In this document: piece by piece, positions 1 to 14,400 of the stretch | Position numbering within the stretch: the stretch's first letter is position 1 | How the letters are laid out: the number at the start of each line of letters is the position of its first letter | Source: Homalodisca vitripennis | Taxonomy: Eukaryota; Arthropoda; Insecta; Hemiptera; Cicadellidae | Reading direction: 5' to 3' | DNA: 64,000 bases | NCBI RefSeq assembly: GCF_021130785.1 | Contig: NC_060213.1 | Span: 129,718,001 to 129,782,000 of the forward strand | Program-made: the position numbers and the translations under genes | Notes under the pieces: generated by a model | What the model was told of the DNA's origin: nothing | Database searches by the model: none | The model's input: only the letters and a program-made list of their open reading frames with translations

Positions 1-398
1 TCACTTTTCTACGGTATCTCAATGCTACTCCCGCCGGAAATTTCTACTAGGTTGATTTGTCAACAATTTCGGTATTGAATTGTATTATTAATATCATGAA
101 ATGAAAGGGCCATGCGGCCCTAACTTTGCCTGTATAAATAAAGAATAGTTATTTCATCAGATTCTAACGCAGATCTGAAACGTCTACTTAATTTGAAATA
201 GACAAAACTGAGGTAAAAATAAAGCAAATTTTAAAACACTCTATGGTTAGTTTTAGTAGAATTTCTGGAAATGTAGTAACATTTCGATGTATAAGTCAGT
301 AATCAATTATGTGTCAATTAACTTATAAATCGTTAATTGTTCATAAAAGGTAATGAATGTTACTAGAAAATATTTTACAACATTGTGCTTTTTTTCAG
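1..398. other. Intronic/upstream DNA of SLC33A1, nothing recognised
   Basis: No exon matching the N-terminal part of the transporter is visible here, so the first exon(s) must lie before the window. The stretch ends in a pyrimidine tract and AG acceptor at 397-398. Confidence 0.6.
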
Positions 399-515
399 GC
401 AATGTTCAGCCTGGTTGAATGGCCCTTCAGCATGAAGTTGTTATGGGCTCCGATCCTTGATGCTATCTATGTGAAGAGTTTTGGCCGGCGAAAAACATGG
501 CTGGTCCCCATGCAG
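399..515 (+). CDS. SLC33A1: SLC33A1 exon 1 of those visible
   Basis: 39 codons, phase 0 at both ends, acceptor AG at 397-398 and donor GT at 516. It encodes WPFSMKLLWAPILDA and FGRRKTWLVPMQ, the second transmembrane segment and following loop of the family. Human counterparts sit near residue 110. Confidence 0.93.
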
Positions 516-2410
516 GTAGTAGGCTTTTTATAATTACCTATTTAAACCATATCCATTTTAAAAGCAATATTTCGTAATATTTACCCAAACATGAAAAAAT
601 GTAAAGGCAATTGATCACATAATATGTGTGCTCGAGAAAAGGAACAATATCGTGGATTTTGACTACATCATCCTGGGTAGTTCAATATCTGCTCTTGTCA
701 TTCTACTAAAATACCGTAAGTCCTGTTAGTTTACTAATGATTTTTTTAAACGGGATGTTACGATACTCGGAGGTTAATGAAAACGGGAACAATCATACAA
801 ACTCGGTTATTTCTGACCGTCTAGTGGCGTTGTATCGAACGAGCGATACAAATCGGCTTATTGCACTAATAAATGACTGAGTATCGATACTAATGTGTAA
901 CAGAGTTCCATACGAGTCACCAATATCGGATAACACCTGGGTTACAATAGAATCGTGACCGTGACGCGTCTCAGCGTGACAAGTGTGGCAAAGAACGATC
1001 AGATAATGTGACACGACAGAGATAGTTCGGCGGTATATGACACCGCGCATTAGTGATAGGAGAATCGAATACTTCAAATAATCGAATACGGCGTATTAAA
1101 AAGCACCCTTGTGTTCGAATATGTATCCGAATACATATATTCGAATATGTATTCGATTACAAATATTCGAATGTATATTCGAAAAAAAGTATTCGAATAT
1201 GTATTCGAAATCAGATATTCAAATACGTATTCGATTACAAATATTCGAATATATATTCGAAAACAAATATTCGAATATGTATTCGAAAACAAATATTCGA
1301 ATATGTATTCGAAAACAAATACTCAAATATGTATTCGAATACAAATATTAAAATATGTATTCGAATACAAATATTCGAATATGTATTCGAATACTTTATT
1401 TGCGTTGAGTATTTCTAACAGACCAGTGTAGACTTGTCTTACTTCATTCCCGTAATGAATTATTTCTTGGTTATTTGGGATTGGTTTGCCAAAAAAGTAG
1501 GGATATCCTTTACCTTTTTGTGCCTCAAGACATTTCATACCCATGATTTATGAACTTCAGAAAAATATATTTTTTGCTACTTCAGTTCCGTCTGAAAGAT
1601 TCTTTTCTACTGCAGGTTTTGTCACCAATGATCGTAGGAATAGATTGAAGCCAAAAACCTCAGTCATATTTTGTTTGCGCACAACCAATGATTACTTGTA
1701 TATGAATACGAATACAGCTCTTGAATATTTTATTTGAATACTATTAGTCCAAAAGAATAAATACTGTAGTTTTTAATTCGATTCTTCCAGAGAAATTGTA
1801 CTCATTTCAAAAGTATTCGAATTGATGTTGAGGTATTCGGAATATGTGAATACCCGGGCTGTATTCGACTACTATTCGATTCTCCATCACCACCGTGTAG
1901 TACGACACTGAAGGAGTCGCAAGAAAGCCGCGCCTGACTTTCCGTGAATTATTGCGTTGCTAATTGATGCGGCACCACATGCAGGCTGATTGACGAAGCC
2001 CATTTCCGAAAAAATGACGGAATTATCAAGGATAAGCAGTTAATTAATCACGTAAAACTGATTTTAAATTACGTCTTTGTGTATATTGGTTCTTAACGTG
2101 GATCAACGACCACGACACAAACAAATGGGAAACTCGCTACGACCAGAGTAGAGGAACCGACATTTTGCGTTAGTGTTGGTTCATTTATTTCCACTTGAAT
2201 CGGTGCAGTGTACCAAACCAAGAATTTTCAAAAACCGCAACATCAATAAGAATTGAGTATTAATATAATTATATAGAACCCTTGATTATAAACTAAGGAT
2301 ACAACCAAGGCTGTAAATGTGGGATAATATACTAAATTTTTTTAAGTGCCCTATACCGGTAATCTGCCAGTTTGGAATTATTCTGTACTGTATGTGAAAT
2401 AATGTTCTTG

Positions 2411-2473
<63 letters not shown>

Positions 2474-5400
2474 GTATAAAAACTGGGTCTGGACTTAAGG
2501 CCACGGGTTGAGTTCTAATGAAACTATAGAATTGTTTACAAAGCAAAAGCAGAACACATAACTGGAAAAAAATGTTCACTTAAAAATTTCTTATAACATT
2601 ATAAGGCAACATACGATCGTATTGCTCTTAGCTAGCGATATACTATCTGTAAATACAGAGGATGTTTGAAGTTACGATTATATTTTAAAGAGTGTAAGAA
2701 AGTCACATTTTTTATTTTACAGATTTTATTTTAACATAATATATATATATATATATATAATAATCTGCCATGACAAGCAAACTATTTTGTCATAAATTTA
2801 AATTAATATAAGACAAGGTTGAGAGGGAGCCGCTAAAAAACTAGGCCTAGACCTGAAAGTTTGTAAATCTGGCATTATTTGAACATAATACCATAAAATT
2901 TAATTCCCAGCAATTTACTACCAACACTTGACGTACTGTCTGTCAGTTTCTAATCGGGGTGTTCATGCTGATCATGTCATTCCAAGTGGACTATTGGATA
3001 GAGGATCCAGAAGGTCCTCACATCCTGCCGCTCACTGCGATGTTCTTCGCTCTCAACTTTCTGGCGGCAACCCAAGACATAGCGGTCGACGGCTGGGCCC
3101 TCACCATGCTCAAGAGGTGAGGCCAAATCTTCAAACTTCCAAATATTGGTTGGTACTTTCTGATTAAACAGAGGCCACCCGTTCAGATCATAAAGGACTG
3201 TTAAAGTTAGGCGATTTTAGTGTAAATATTGTAGGATATGTTTGTTCTTCACTTAAAAGTTATCAGTATCAGGGAAACGACGATCAAGGTCAAGGTCAAG
3301 GTTATTGGCACGCACATAACCTGTATATTGTCTTGTTAATACTTGCTCTTATCTTACGCTTTATCTTGTGATATGTTTACGTCTTCCTAGTAATTCGTCA
3401 TTAGACCCTCTAGACTTTTAATATTTTTATGGCCTAAACTATCTGGAGCATTGTTTTTTTTCGTTGCCATCAATCAATATGGTAGCCAGGAATATATATG
3501 GGGGAGGGGGTCCAGACAACTGATATTTTCACGTAGTGGACAGAGAGTAAGGTCCCATTCTGTTCCTTAAAAAGTTCTTAACCCGTTTCTTTGTTGATAA
3601 CGATCTTTCAGCAGTACGCGTGAGTAATACTGAATTATTTTAATAGTAAAATAATCGTTTGGTAAAAAAGTAATTGAAAATTGGAGGGGGGGGGTCCGGA
3701 CCCTTGGATCACCTCACTGGCTATGTCCTCGCCATCCATCACCGCAAAGAAACTTTCCAGAAAGTACCAATTGATCAAACTGCTCTGAACTGCTCTCCCC
3801 TTGGGATGGTACTGTCGCCCAAGCACTAAAACGATTAAAATTAACCGATCACTTAAAAAAACTTACGTGAAACATTTTAAATTTTTCTAACAGAAGTGTT
3901 AAATATTTATTTAATTTTGATGTAGAACTTAACAAAATTCCAGGGTGAATGTTGGACATGCATCGACATGCAACAGCATGGGACAGACGGCCGGTTACTT
4001 GCTGGGTTACGTTGTGTTCATGGCCCTGGAGTCGGCCGATTTCTGCAACACCTATCTGCGCTCCGTGCCCCAACCTGTCGGGGTTGTTACTCTTGGCAGT
4101 GAGTATTGTTGTTTATCTTTGGTTTAGACGATATTTCGAGACATACAAACTATATAAACAGGTTAGGACTGTGTAAGGAAGGTCATATGTGTTGATTTAG
4201 CGAGCAAAGTTAGGTAAAAGGCAAGTTTGTGTAAAATATTCATCGTGTAAACCGACAGGATGAACCACTAATAACGTTGTAGCGGTATAACAATGAAGAT
4301 AGAAACTCCGTTATAACTACACCTTCTATTTTGTGGCCACATAATTCGATAACATTATTTTGAACCCCCCAAAATATATGTGAGAGACATATTTTGGGGG
4401 GGTGGGGGTTTGGTGGAAATTTTTTAAACATCTCCCCTGACAGATACTAAAAAAATTCAATGTATCTTGCTGTAAATGTACAGGGTGTTAAAGAACAGCT
4501 TTAACAGGTTTTTTATTATTACTTTATTGAACAGCTTATGAAACTCCAAATGCATCCGAAAATAACTAAGAAAGTTCAGTTCCCAAAAATTAGTTACATT
4601 TTGAAAATTTAAAACTGGTTCTAACTACAAAAATATTAAATATAACCGTACAGTTTGCATTGAACTAAATACAATTTAGTAAAAAACACTCTTTTATTGA
4701 TACTTTTGGTTTTATGTAAAGCGGTTCCGGTTTTGTAGGCAAAAATAACAATTTCAATTGATTTATCCACATTTATTTTCAACCTCATCAAAACAATATA
4801 CACTTTCTAAAAAGTGGTGTTATAAAACACGTAAAATTGATGCAGGCCCTCTTATCATCCTCTAATACGAAGTTCACTAGCCTAATTTCAATGTTTGTGC
4901 ATCATGATGCAAAGCAATTTACCTTATCTTCATGTTTTTGTGTTTTTAGCTTCTCTGAAATTTGACCGTCAACATTTGTCAGCTGATAAGGTATGCATTG
5001 TTCTTTTGGTAAACAATAACGGTAATGCAGGTTTGTCATTGTTATACAACTTAACCTGGTTTAGGCCTATCAATTTTGAAACAGCGAATTGGTTATCGAA
5101 CAATCAAATATCATTTAATGCTAGCAAGCATTATCTTTTATGTTTGTTACTCTTGTAGCAGTTTTAATACTCAGTTTACTTACTCCTCGTAAAATTACAT
5201 TAATTTTGTTCCGTTCATAATTTTATTTATTACAATTTTAAAAATAGCTTACACCAGTTTGGTGATTCTGGACGAGTGTTATCGAACTTCACTGCAGTAG
5301 TTGGCATTGTACGCTGAACGCTTACCTGAAAGACATCACTACTCATGAAAGGTAGCTTACCTGATAGTGTTTGAGAAACTGGAAGTGTGTATCGTGATCA

Positions 5401-8400
5401 CAACAAAGGTAAGAAGATTGCGAGTCCAGTTAGAAGCGAAAAGCTCCCGATGTTTTAGCGGCTGCTCTAAAAAAACAACAGGTCTAAGCCGAAGAAAAGC
5501 GGATGACTCTGGGTTGAGTCAAAAGTGACAGTTTTGAGAATCCTTCGCGATGCAACACAACAAGATACCGTTAAATCAAGAGCTTAGCGAAGATGATTAT
5601 CTTCAGTTTATACTAACTAACTTTTCTGGTGTGATGAGGCGACATTTAGAAGTAACGGCGAGGTGAATCGCCATAACACGCGTCTAACCTCTAATCCACA
5701 TTGGATGCTTGCAGTGGTCAATCAAAAGTATTGGACGCTGAAGACTTGGAAACAGAATAATTGGCCCCCACTTCTTTGAAAGAAATTCAAAATTGAGATA
5801 TGTACAATTGTTTCCTAAACAATGTCTTGCCTAATATACTGATTGGTCTTCCGAACGAAGTTACACAAAGAATGTGGCTGCAGCAAGACGTCATTCCTCC
5901 ATATTGTGCTTTCGCTGTTCGTAATACACAATGAACAGTTACCGGATAAATGGATAATTAGGGGTGCAATAGTCGGTTATCCCGCCCTTTCTCCTCCACC
6001 TGTTTGGACTACTACATTAGGGGGAGATTGAAGTGTATAATTTATGCTACAAGACCAACCCCCAGAGATGATATGATGGAAGGAATAAGAAATGAAGCAG
6101 CTTCCATTTCTCCAGAAGAAATCCAGTTCAGTAGACAGCTTAAGTGGGCGGCTGTAGCTTTACAATGGGAACGATATGAAACAGTTTTAGCACCTCTGAG
6201 GTGTTGATGGGCTTGATGAAGGACTTTTTATAGTATTAGTAGTGTTTTACTGTCCTGTTACAATTTATTACATGAATAAAATGCTTTAGATTTTTTTAGC
6301 TGTTTTAACATCCTATAATATTTAAAATTTTCCCAACCTCAAAAAATACCTCTTAAAGTTTTTTTGGTGGTTTCATAATAATTTTATTGAATTCTTTGGC
6401 CACAAAATAGGGGGAGGGGGTACAGCTGGAACGGAGTGTCTGTATTCACTCGTTATACCGCTATAATCAGTAGCCCAGATGACCTGGTTCACCCTGCATA
6501 CATGATTAACTTTCCGTTAGATTACAGGCTGAGCCTGGCTCCTAGATCAAGGTATTGATAGACTCAAAAACGAGTGAAATGACGAAAAGTCGAATACCAG
6601 TAGACAAAATTCAGTTTAAAAGAAACATTTGTAAATTAGAAATAATATCCCTTCTGAACCACAAACGTGATAAATTCATATGAAGAACTCATTTAAATCT
6701 AGATGCAGACTGCAGCGGAATTCCTTTGAGACTTACAGAAATGTATATTTAATACAAAAAGGAATAATATTTATCATAATTGAAAACGTGCTTGAAGATC
6801 GGTTAGGTGGATAACAAACACTGTTTTACTAATTGCATTACTTTTTAAAGTTATCACAGATGACAATTATCACACTTCAGTTGTTCATCATCATCACACT
6901 AACTAATTTTTTATTTGGATTCTGGAAGGGGAGATACCATAATTGCACATAGATTCTATCATAGAAAAGATCGATTTACAGGCTTTTACATGAGTCACAT
7001 TCTGTAACCCAAGCAAAACCTTTGACAGTGTAAACCACAACTTGCTGCTTGAAAAACTATCTTACTAAGGCATTATCAAAAATTAACTAAAACTTTTAAA
7101 ATGTTACAGCATATATTTGTGTTGGGTATGATTTGTCTACAAAAGTAATAGTTGAGTGTGGTGTTCCTCAGGGTTCCATTTAAGATCCTTTCATTTTCTG
7201 ATAGCTATCAATGACCTTCCTAGTAATTTGGAATGTGGCTCATCGGATCAGGATCAGACATGCCTCAACGTGATCAACACTTACAGACAACTGTTGTTGT
7301 AAATGTATCTCCACGACTCACAGATATATTTTGTCTGTAAGGTTTCCTGCTGTACTGTGGTCCGGTGTTCCTGGTGACGACAACTCTGGTAGGGCTGTTG
7401 AAGACAGAGACGGAGCCTCAACACGAGGATCAGGATCAGACATGTCTCAGCGTGATCAACACTTACAGACAACTGCTGCTGATAGCTCGCCTGCCTGCCT
7501 GCTGTGCGCACCATGGCTGTCGTACTCCTCACCTACCAGGTAACAAATCAGCAGCAACTCTTCACCTGAGCATCAGCAGAAATACTTCTTCAACGTCAGA
7601 TATTAGTATAAATAATTTTGAAAAGGTAATATATTTTTGCAAAATATATATGAGAAGAGGGAGATAGAAAAAGAGGGAGAGGGAGTGAGAAAGGGAGAGA
7701 GAGAGGGGGAAAGGGAGAGGGGGAAGGAGTGGTAGAGAGAGCAGGAGGGGGACAGAGAGAGGGAGAGAGGGGGAAAAGAAAGGGGTGAGAGGGGGAGAGA
7801 GAGTAAAAGGGAAGGAGGGAGGGAGAGAGACACAGTGAGTAGACCGGTAGAATATAAAATCAGACGAGATAATAATTTGTTTATATTAATAAAACAATGA
7901 ACTGGTATGTGTGGTATTTGTGCTAATTCTGTGATTTGTTTGTTAATTACTTTACATTACATTTACTGATTACACTAGAATACTTTGATTATTCTTTTAT
8001 AATAAATCCTTATGAACCTCCAAAAATGTTTAATGTAAGAAAGTTTACTGCGAATATTAGTGTTTACTATTTCATCAATCAAATCAACTTGATTGATGAA
8101 ATATTTATGTTTGACTCACCTTTAAATTTCATTGAAAGACATCTTGTTACATGGAAGGAAAGCTATATGACCATTGTACAGAAATGCGGAATTAAAATGA
8201 AGACTCTTTTCTTCATAACTTACTAAAACTGTATACAAAGTATTTGATTACAGTTAAATAGGTAGCAATGTTGCGTTACTTTTATTACAGTTTTAGGTTT
8301 TACAAACTTTAACTTTACTACAAATTGAAATGTCTGTCTTTTAAATTTTAGTTCCAACAAGGGTTTGACACTGGAGGTTATGTATGTTTAGATCATAAAT

Positions 8401-11400
8401 GGTTGGATCACGAATCTTGAAAACCAAAATTGATCTTGAATGAGATATAAAGTTGAGATCAATTAAAGGATACTTGTGGTGGTAATCCAATTTGAAAATT
8501 GGTAAACAGCATGAGAATATTGTACTGGTAAACAGCTAACTGATGTAGACACGAGAATATTGTACTGGTAAACAGCAAACTGGTGTAGACACGAGAATAT
8601 TGTACTGGTAAACAGCTAACTGGTGTAGACACGAGAATATTGTACTGGTAAACATCTAACTGATGTAGACACGAGAATATTGTACTGGTAAACAGCAAAC
8701 TGGTGTAGACACGAGAATATTGTACTGGTAAACAGCTAACTGGTGTAGACATGAGAATATTGTCGCTGAAATTCCTTGACAGATTGCTTTCAGTGCGAAT
8801 GACTCGGTGACGTGGCTCAAGCTCGTATCTGCGGGAGTGCCCAGGGAACAGTTCGCAGTCGTCACCATGTGCATGTTACCACTCAAGATCACTCTACCAG
8901 TGCTCCTAGCCAAGTACGTGGTGGGGGAGACTCCCATGGATGTCTTCAACAAGGTTTATCCTTGTAGGTACGTACGAGGTTAAGTGGTAGAGAGGACTTT
9001 ATAGTCCTAACTTCGCCTCTAATAAAGACATTTTTCATTTCACTTACTTGTTGACTTCCATAATTTTTTGTTCTCTTAGGATAAGAAGATTAGAAAATAC
9101 ACCTAGTCCTAAAAGGACCTTTGCACTGCTTCTGGAGTGACAGGATATTCTGGTTGGGTAAGGTTGGGAGTAGGGGCTACCTGATCCATGAAGAAGAATT
9201 TAGGGCATTAATCTCAGTCATGTCCTCTCGGAAAAAGAGGAAGCCAGCTCTGTACCAGCCTCTCCGGTCAAAGCAGGCAGGTGTGGCACGTCCTTATGTC
9301 TAGGCTGGCAAGAGCATTTGACTTTTACGGAACCCCACCAACTCTAACAGTAGATTTAGACCTATCAACCTACACTCGCACCGTACTATCTCGACATTTA
9401 CGATTGTGACGTGCCGACCCTGGACATCCATCAAGTTGCCCAGATTTGAGAGACACGTCGGTTTTTGCTGTGCCCAGTGTAGGTTCAACTGGAAGGTATA
9501 AAACAGCCAGAAGCGAACCTTCCTGGTTACTTCCGTAATGGTTTACAATTCAAAATATTGCTTTTTCTTTATACAGACGGGATCATGTTCCTTGTCGGAC
9601 GAGTTCCAGTGACGTATTTTTCAGGAGACACCATGGTACAAGTTTATCTACGCCTTTCTCCTCTTCTAAGAATTTTTCACGTTTCATTCTTTCTTTGAGT
9701 TAAGTTTTGGTTTATATTCTCATTTTCTATTCTTTACTTAGGCTCTTGTATTGTGCTTATTGTTATGTTTCTCGATGATCCTGGTACCACATTATAATGA
9801 ACGGCTGTACTGTTACTGCAACGTATTGTTTTAGGTTAAGTGCATTTGTTTTTGTTTCTTAGTGCTTTTGTTATGTAAATTTATATTGCTAGCCTTGTAT
9901 GTACCTTAATGACTGCATGTTACACAGCATAGCCTACATTCATATATAGCTGATGACCGTTATTTTGTTGCTAAACTAGCCCACCAATGCATGTTAAACT
10001 CATTGTATGTCATTACCAAGAACGTAGCAAGAGGGTCCAAGGGATCGGGTCCAAGGTGTCCGGACCCACCCCCAAAATTTTCAATTTTTTAACGACTTTT
10101 TAGTAAACGATTATTATTATTTAAATAACTCAGTATTACTGACATGTACTGCTGAAAGATCGTTCTCAACAAAGAAACGGGTCAAGAACTTTTTAAGGGG
10201 TCTTACTCTCTGTCCAATACGGGAAAATACCAGTTGTCTGGACCCCCAACTCTTTTCCTGGCTACGTTCTTGGTCGTTACCATTTTTCGTGGTTGTTTGT
10301 TGCGACTTGGCTTACAATGACAGCAGCATTTTGCTCTTTGCGTTTTCTCCCATTACCATCTTGCATATGCATGTTACATTATAGATATAAATTGTCAATG
10401 TAACTGTATATGTCAACAAAATAAATAGATGTCACCACAATCCACTGTTATTTGATGATGACTTGATTTAGCATCAATTAACCCTACGGATCCAAGCAAA
10501 GTAAGAAGTAGATTTGGTAGAATATGAGGTAGTTGTAACTGAAGAAAACACAACCATACTTTTTGATAAGGAAAGTATTACAATTATTGTTAATCTTGCA
10601 GGTTGGCATTTAACCTCATCACTGCTGGCTTCGTCTGGGGCACACCGTATTTGATGGTGAAGCACCACTTCCCAACTTATTACTACGGTCTTCTAGTCCT
10701 TATCTACGGAGTATATCAGGTACACAAGTATAAAACTCATATCATAGTAATAAAGCATGGCCATATTACTTTACAAAATTACTGTAACAGCTTCAGTTAA
10801 CATGGTTACTTGCTCAGTGTTGTTCAGCTCTCAGTTGTGCTCCTGCGTAAGGTGAAATGCGCCTTGTACAAGAAATGTTAACTTTGAATGAGATAGGAGC
10901 ACAAATGCATAACAAATCATCAAAGTGTCAAAAGAAATTTTGTGAGTCAAAGACTGCCGAGAAATATAGCAACGCTGCACATACCTGGGAAAAGTAAATA
11001 CCGGAAATAACGATAAAAAATATTGATCAAAGAATTCAACCGATTAAAAAAATTAAAACTCCAAAGTTCATACAAATTTATTATTAAAAAAATTATTTAC
11101 CTTCAAACTATAATTTTTTGAAATTTAAATAGAAGTTCGGTACAATAATGTCGTTATGTTAAATCAAATATTTTTCTGCTTCTTTATATCACATTATATG
11201 AGTGTCTAGTAAGTTTATAAGGAAGTTTTTAAAAATTTGAACCGATTGAATATTAAAGGAAAAATAGACAAATAAATTTGGCCACAGAGGTGCTGCATCC
11301 ATCGGATAAATTTCATAATATTTTCAGGTATGTTTAGCCTTATTTCCTTATTTCCAACGGACATCGTGTGTTATTTTACAACGTGTACATAATATGGAAG

Positions 11401-14400
11401 ACTTAAAAGATAAACAAAAATACAAAAATAAACACAATAATAACTGATCACGTTATGACACCACAATAAGGCTAAAAATGGCTTACATAGATATATAACA
11501 ACAAACTAACTACGTATGGAGTAAATAATAGAACTATACAAAAAGTTAACAATACATGAAGCAATAACATAAAACAACAACAAGAGAATCGTAATACCAA
11601 CAGCAATAGAAATAACATTCATAAATTTAACAATTACTAATGATGTCAACAACAATCCAACCTGCATAAAAGAACAATATCAATCACAAGAACCCTAAGG
11701 CCTTAAGGAGAACTTCCGAGTTCTCAGTAATTAAATATTTGGTCTTCATGATGCAAGAGAGTACACAAAGGTTACTGCTTACACAGCCATCTCAATGAAC
11801 CGGGGTTTAAAAAAACCTCTAGGATTTTCATATCCTGTGCTTCTCGTTCATCTGACCCCGTCCTGCTCTTTTTGTTTTTGTTTTCACAAATAAGGAAGGA
11901 CTTTATAAAGCCACTATGATACAAAAACGAGGAACAACTGAAATTTATTTTGCAATAGATTTAATGTGGCCAGACTGACTGTACTGACCTGCAAAAGAAT
12001 GGTTAATAACGTTCCAATCAGTGCAAGAACCTTATTCCAGGAATCTCAGGGCACTCTTTTGTATTTCAATTCATTGATAAATTACATGTCTTTTTTCTTT
12101 AAAAAAAGGCATATACAGTAGATATAGGTACTGCAGATGTTGATGATATATTGGTGGGTAGCTACTCCATCGATTTACTGTGACAAAATAACTTAAAACA
12201 AATTTGGGTATTTTCAATGACTTGTATTGATATTCATTCATACCTTAGATTTAAAGTTGAACTAGGCCAAATAACGTTGAGGTTAAAAGTAACACCTATT
12301 GAACCCAATGTCCACTGGCCACTATCTAAGACTACAGTAGGGATCACCAAAAAGTGCAGTTGAGGGAGGAGCCTATTTGGCGCGTGACCTTGGAGCAGCC
12401 AATGAGGAGTGAGCGACGTTGCCACATTTGTTCTCCGCTGTATCCATGGGACGCCGTGCTGCGTGGCAACGTCGGGCGGACCTGTTGGTCACCTCCAACT
12501 GCACTCTTTTGTGGCCCCTACTGTACATGAGGAAATTTTCATGTTTTCAGGTGTGCCTGTTCTCCATGTTTGTGACCCAGATGGCTTTCAGCGCCCGAGT
12601 GAGTGACCCTGCATTCGGTGGGACCTATATGACTCTCCTCAATACCCTGTCCAATCTGGGCGGCGCTTGGCCCAGAACTCTGGTGCTATTGTTTATTGAC
12701 GGACTGACATTCAATTATTGCTCCAATGACACTAAGAATGTCTGCTCTAACCCTGACCTCGTTAAGGTAAGTAGGTCTTGTTTTTTATGTCTTTATTATG
12801 GAAATTGACCAATCTCATGATGTCAAAGGTCAACCGTTGCGTTGATCAAATTTAGTTTCATAAGTAGTAGCTTTGTAAATATGAACATGTTTTTGTGAGC
12901 AAGTATTGAGTCTAGTAGTAGACTGATTTACTCAGTTGATGTGTACATTTTAGACACATATAGATATCTGGTAGACCAATCTGTCATATAAATTATAATT
13001 GGCTGAGCGTTCGTGAAGTTATCACTTGAGAGGCTGAAAAATTATATATTATATATCTATGTCTGTCTGCACAATATCTTGAAAACGAACTGACATACAG
13101 ACCTGAAAATGAGCATGAAACTTCATTTCTATATGAGGAACACTGAGTTTGATGATAGTTCATATAACTCTATGGGATTTGGCTGAGCTTTGCAAATATT
13201 TTTACGTTGGTCTTATGGGTAACTGTGATGGCAACGAAAAAATAGCAGAACAAATAAACTGTTTAACAAACTTAGTTTACTCATAAGAGATTTTAACATG
13301 TGACATACGAGAATGTAGTCTAATTATCTCAACACATCCAACATCATTTCATGATGCCGTGGTGTTTAGATTTTTATTATTTAAACATTGATAGGAACCC
13401 AATAATATAATGAACAAAAATGTGAAAGTGTCATGTGGCAAGATACCTCAAGAAAGATATTATCTGCAGACTTGAAATTTAATTCTACATAGACAAGAGT
13501 TAGTTCGATGATGTCACATGCCCAACCATGGAATTTGGTTGAGCATGGTTGAAGCCTAATCACTTAGTAGACTTATACAGTTTCTTTTTTGTTTACTGTG
13601 AAATGTAAAAATGTTTGTACCGTATGATTTCTCTGTCGTTATGTCAATGAGAAAATGAACTATGGATAGAAAATTTGCATTGTACCTCAGAGAAGTCTGT
13701 TTCACGATACACAGTGTGACATAGCCTACTCTTACCATGTAACAGCATTAGTTTTTTAGCAATGATGTGTTATGAAATAAAACAAAAATTAACTATTATT
13801 TAATTTTATAACTATGTTTTTACCTTAAGATACTATATTTTTGTAGCATTTCCTTTAGTATTTTATAGTTAACAAAAATGCAAAAGCGTAGAAGATATAG
13901 CCTACAACAGATTTTTTGTCTCTTTTAAGTAGTAAATATTTGACTTTTGGGAAATTGAGACAGCATAAAAAATCATGAAAAGGAGCAGAAGAAGACCAGA
14001 CTCTGAATTGATTTTTAATCTTAACGCTGTCACAAATTGTTCTTGTAATACGTGACAACATAAATTTCAAGTTGTTTATGTTTGCGTTTATAGGGAAGAA
14101 TCAAACTTTGTGCATTCAGCAAAATCACGAGCATAACTCAATGGGAGAAGAAAACTGCCTCGACATTTTTACCAAGGTTCACAGTACGACATCAAAAAAT
14201 TGACCCAATTTATTCTAACAGGATGAACTAATCTTCTGCAGTACTACCAAATTCACAGAACAAGTCAATTAAGAAAAAAATCCCAATATTGAAATATTCT
14301 ATCATCACAAACTGCCTCAACATTTCAAGTCATTGAATTATGAATGTTTTTAAAATCTTTAACTACCTCATGCACAGAAGTCTGTGAATAACTTGAAAAT

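Larger units (their letters stand above)
1051..1892. mobile_element. Non-autonomous hAT transposon carrying a minisatellite
   Basis: Imperfect terminal inverted repeats: TAGTGATAGGAGAATCGAATA at the left and the complement of TGGTGATGGAGAATCGAATA at the right. The flanking 8-mers CCGCGCAT and CCGTGTAG agree at 5 of 8, and two of the differences are C-to-T in CpG, so this could be a decayed 8-bp target duplication. The interior holds a hAT transposase C-terminal fragment and a 26-bp tandem array. Confidence 0.7.
4256..6496. mobile_element. Older inverted-repeat element interrupted by a mariner
   Basis: Outer ends share an inverted repeat beginning CAGG(A/G)TGAACC, with further matches inside (AGCGGTATAAC, ACTCCGTT, CTATTTTGTGGCCA) at 4256-4340 and 6405-6496. 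Removing the inner mariner leaves about 400 bp of outer element, a MITE-like size. Confidence 0.65.

Noticed and set aside
1053..1431. Several overlapping open frames of 70-121 codons on both strands
   Set aside because: They are translations of a 26-bp tandem repeat without stops; the peptides are the same monotonous YSNTYSN-like or IRICIRK-like text in every frame.
7603..7833. 76-codon Ser/Leu/Pro-rich protein on the minus strand
   Set aside because: Pure composition effect of the purine-rich tract.
8501..8764. Possible CRISPR-like array
   Set aside because: Units are contiguous with no unique spacers, and the surrounding DNA is an animal gene intron.
8459..8952. Two minus-strand open frames of about 97 codons
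   Set aside because: They are the antisense of the 40-bp minisatellite and of SLC33A1 exon 5.
12409..12606. 65-codon plus-strand frame
   Set aside because: Overlaps SLC33A1 exon 7 in a different frame, with no family similarity.
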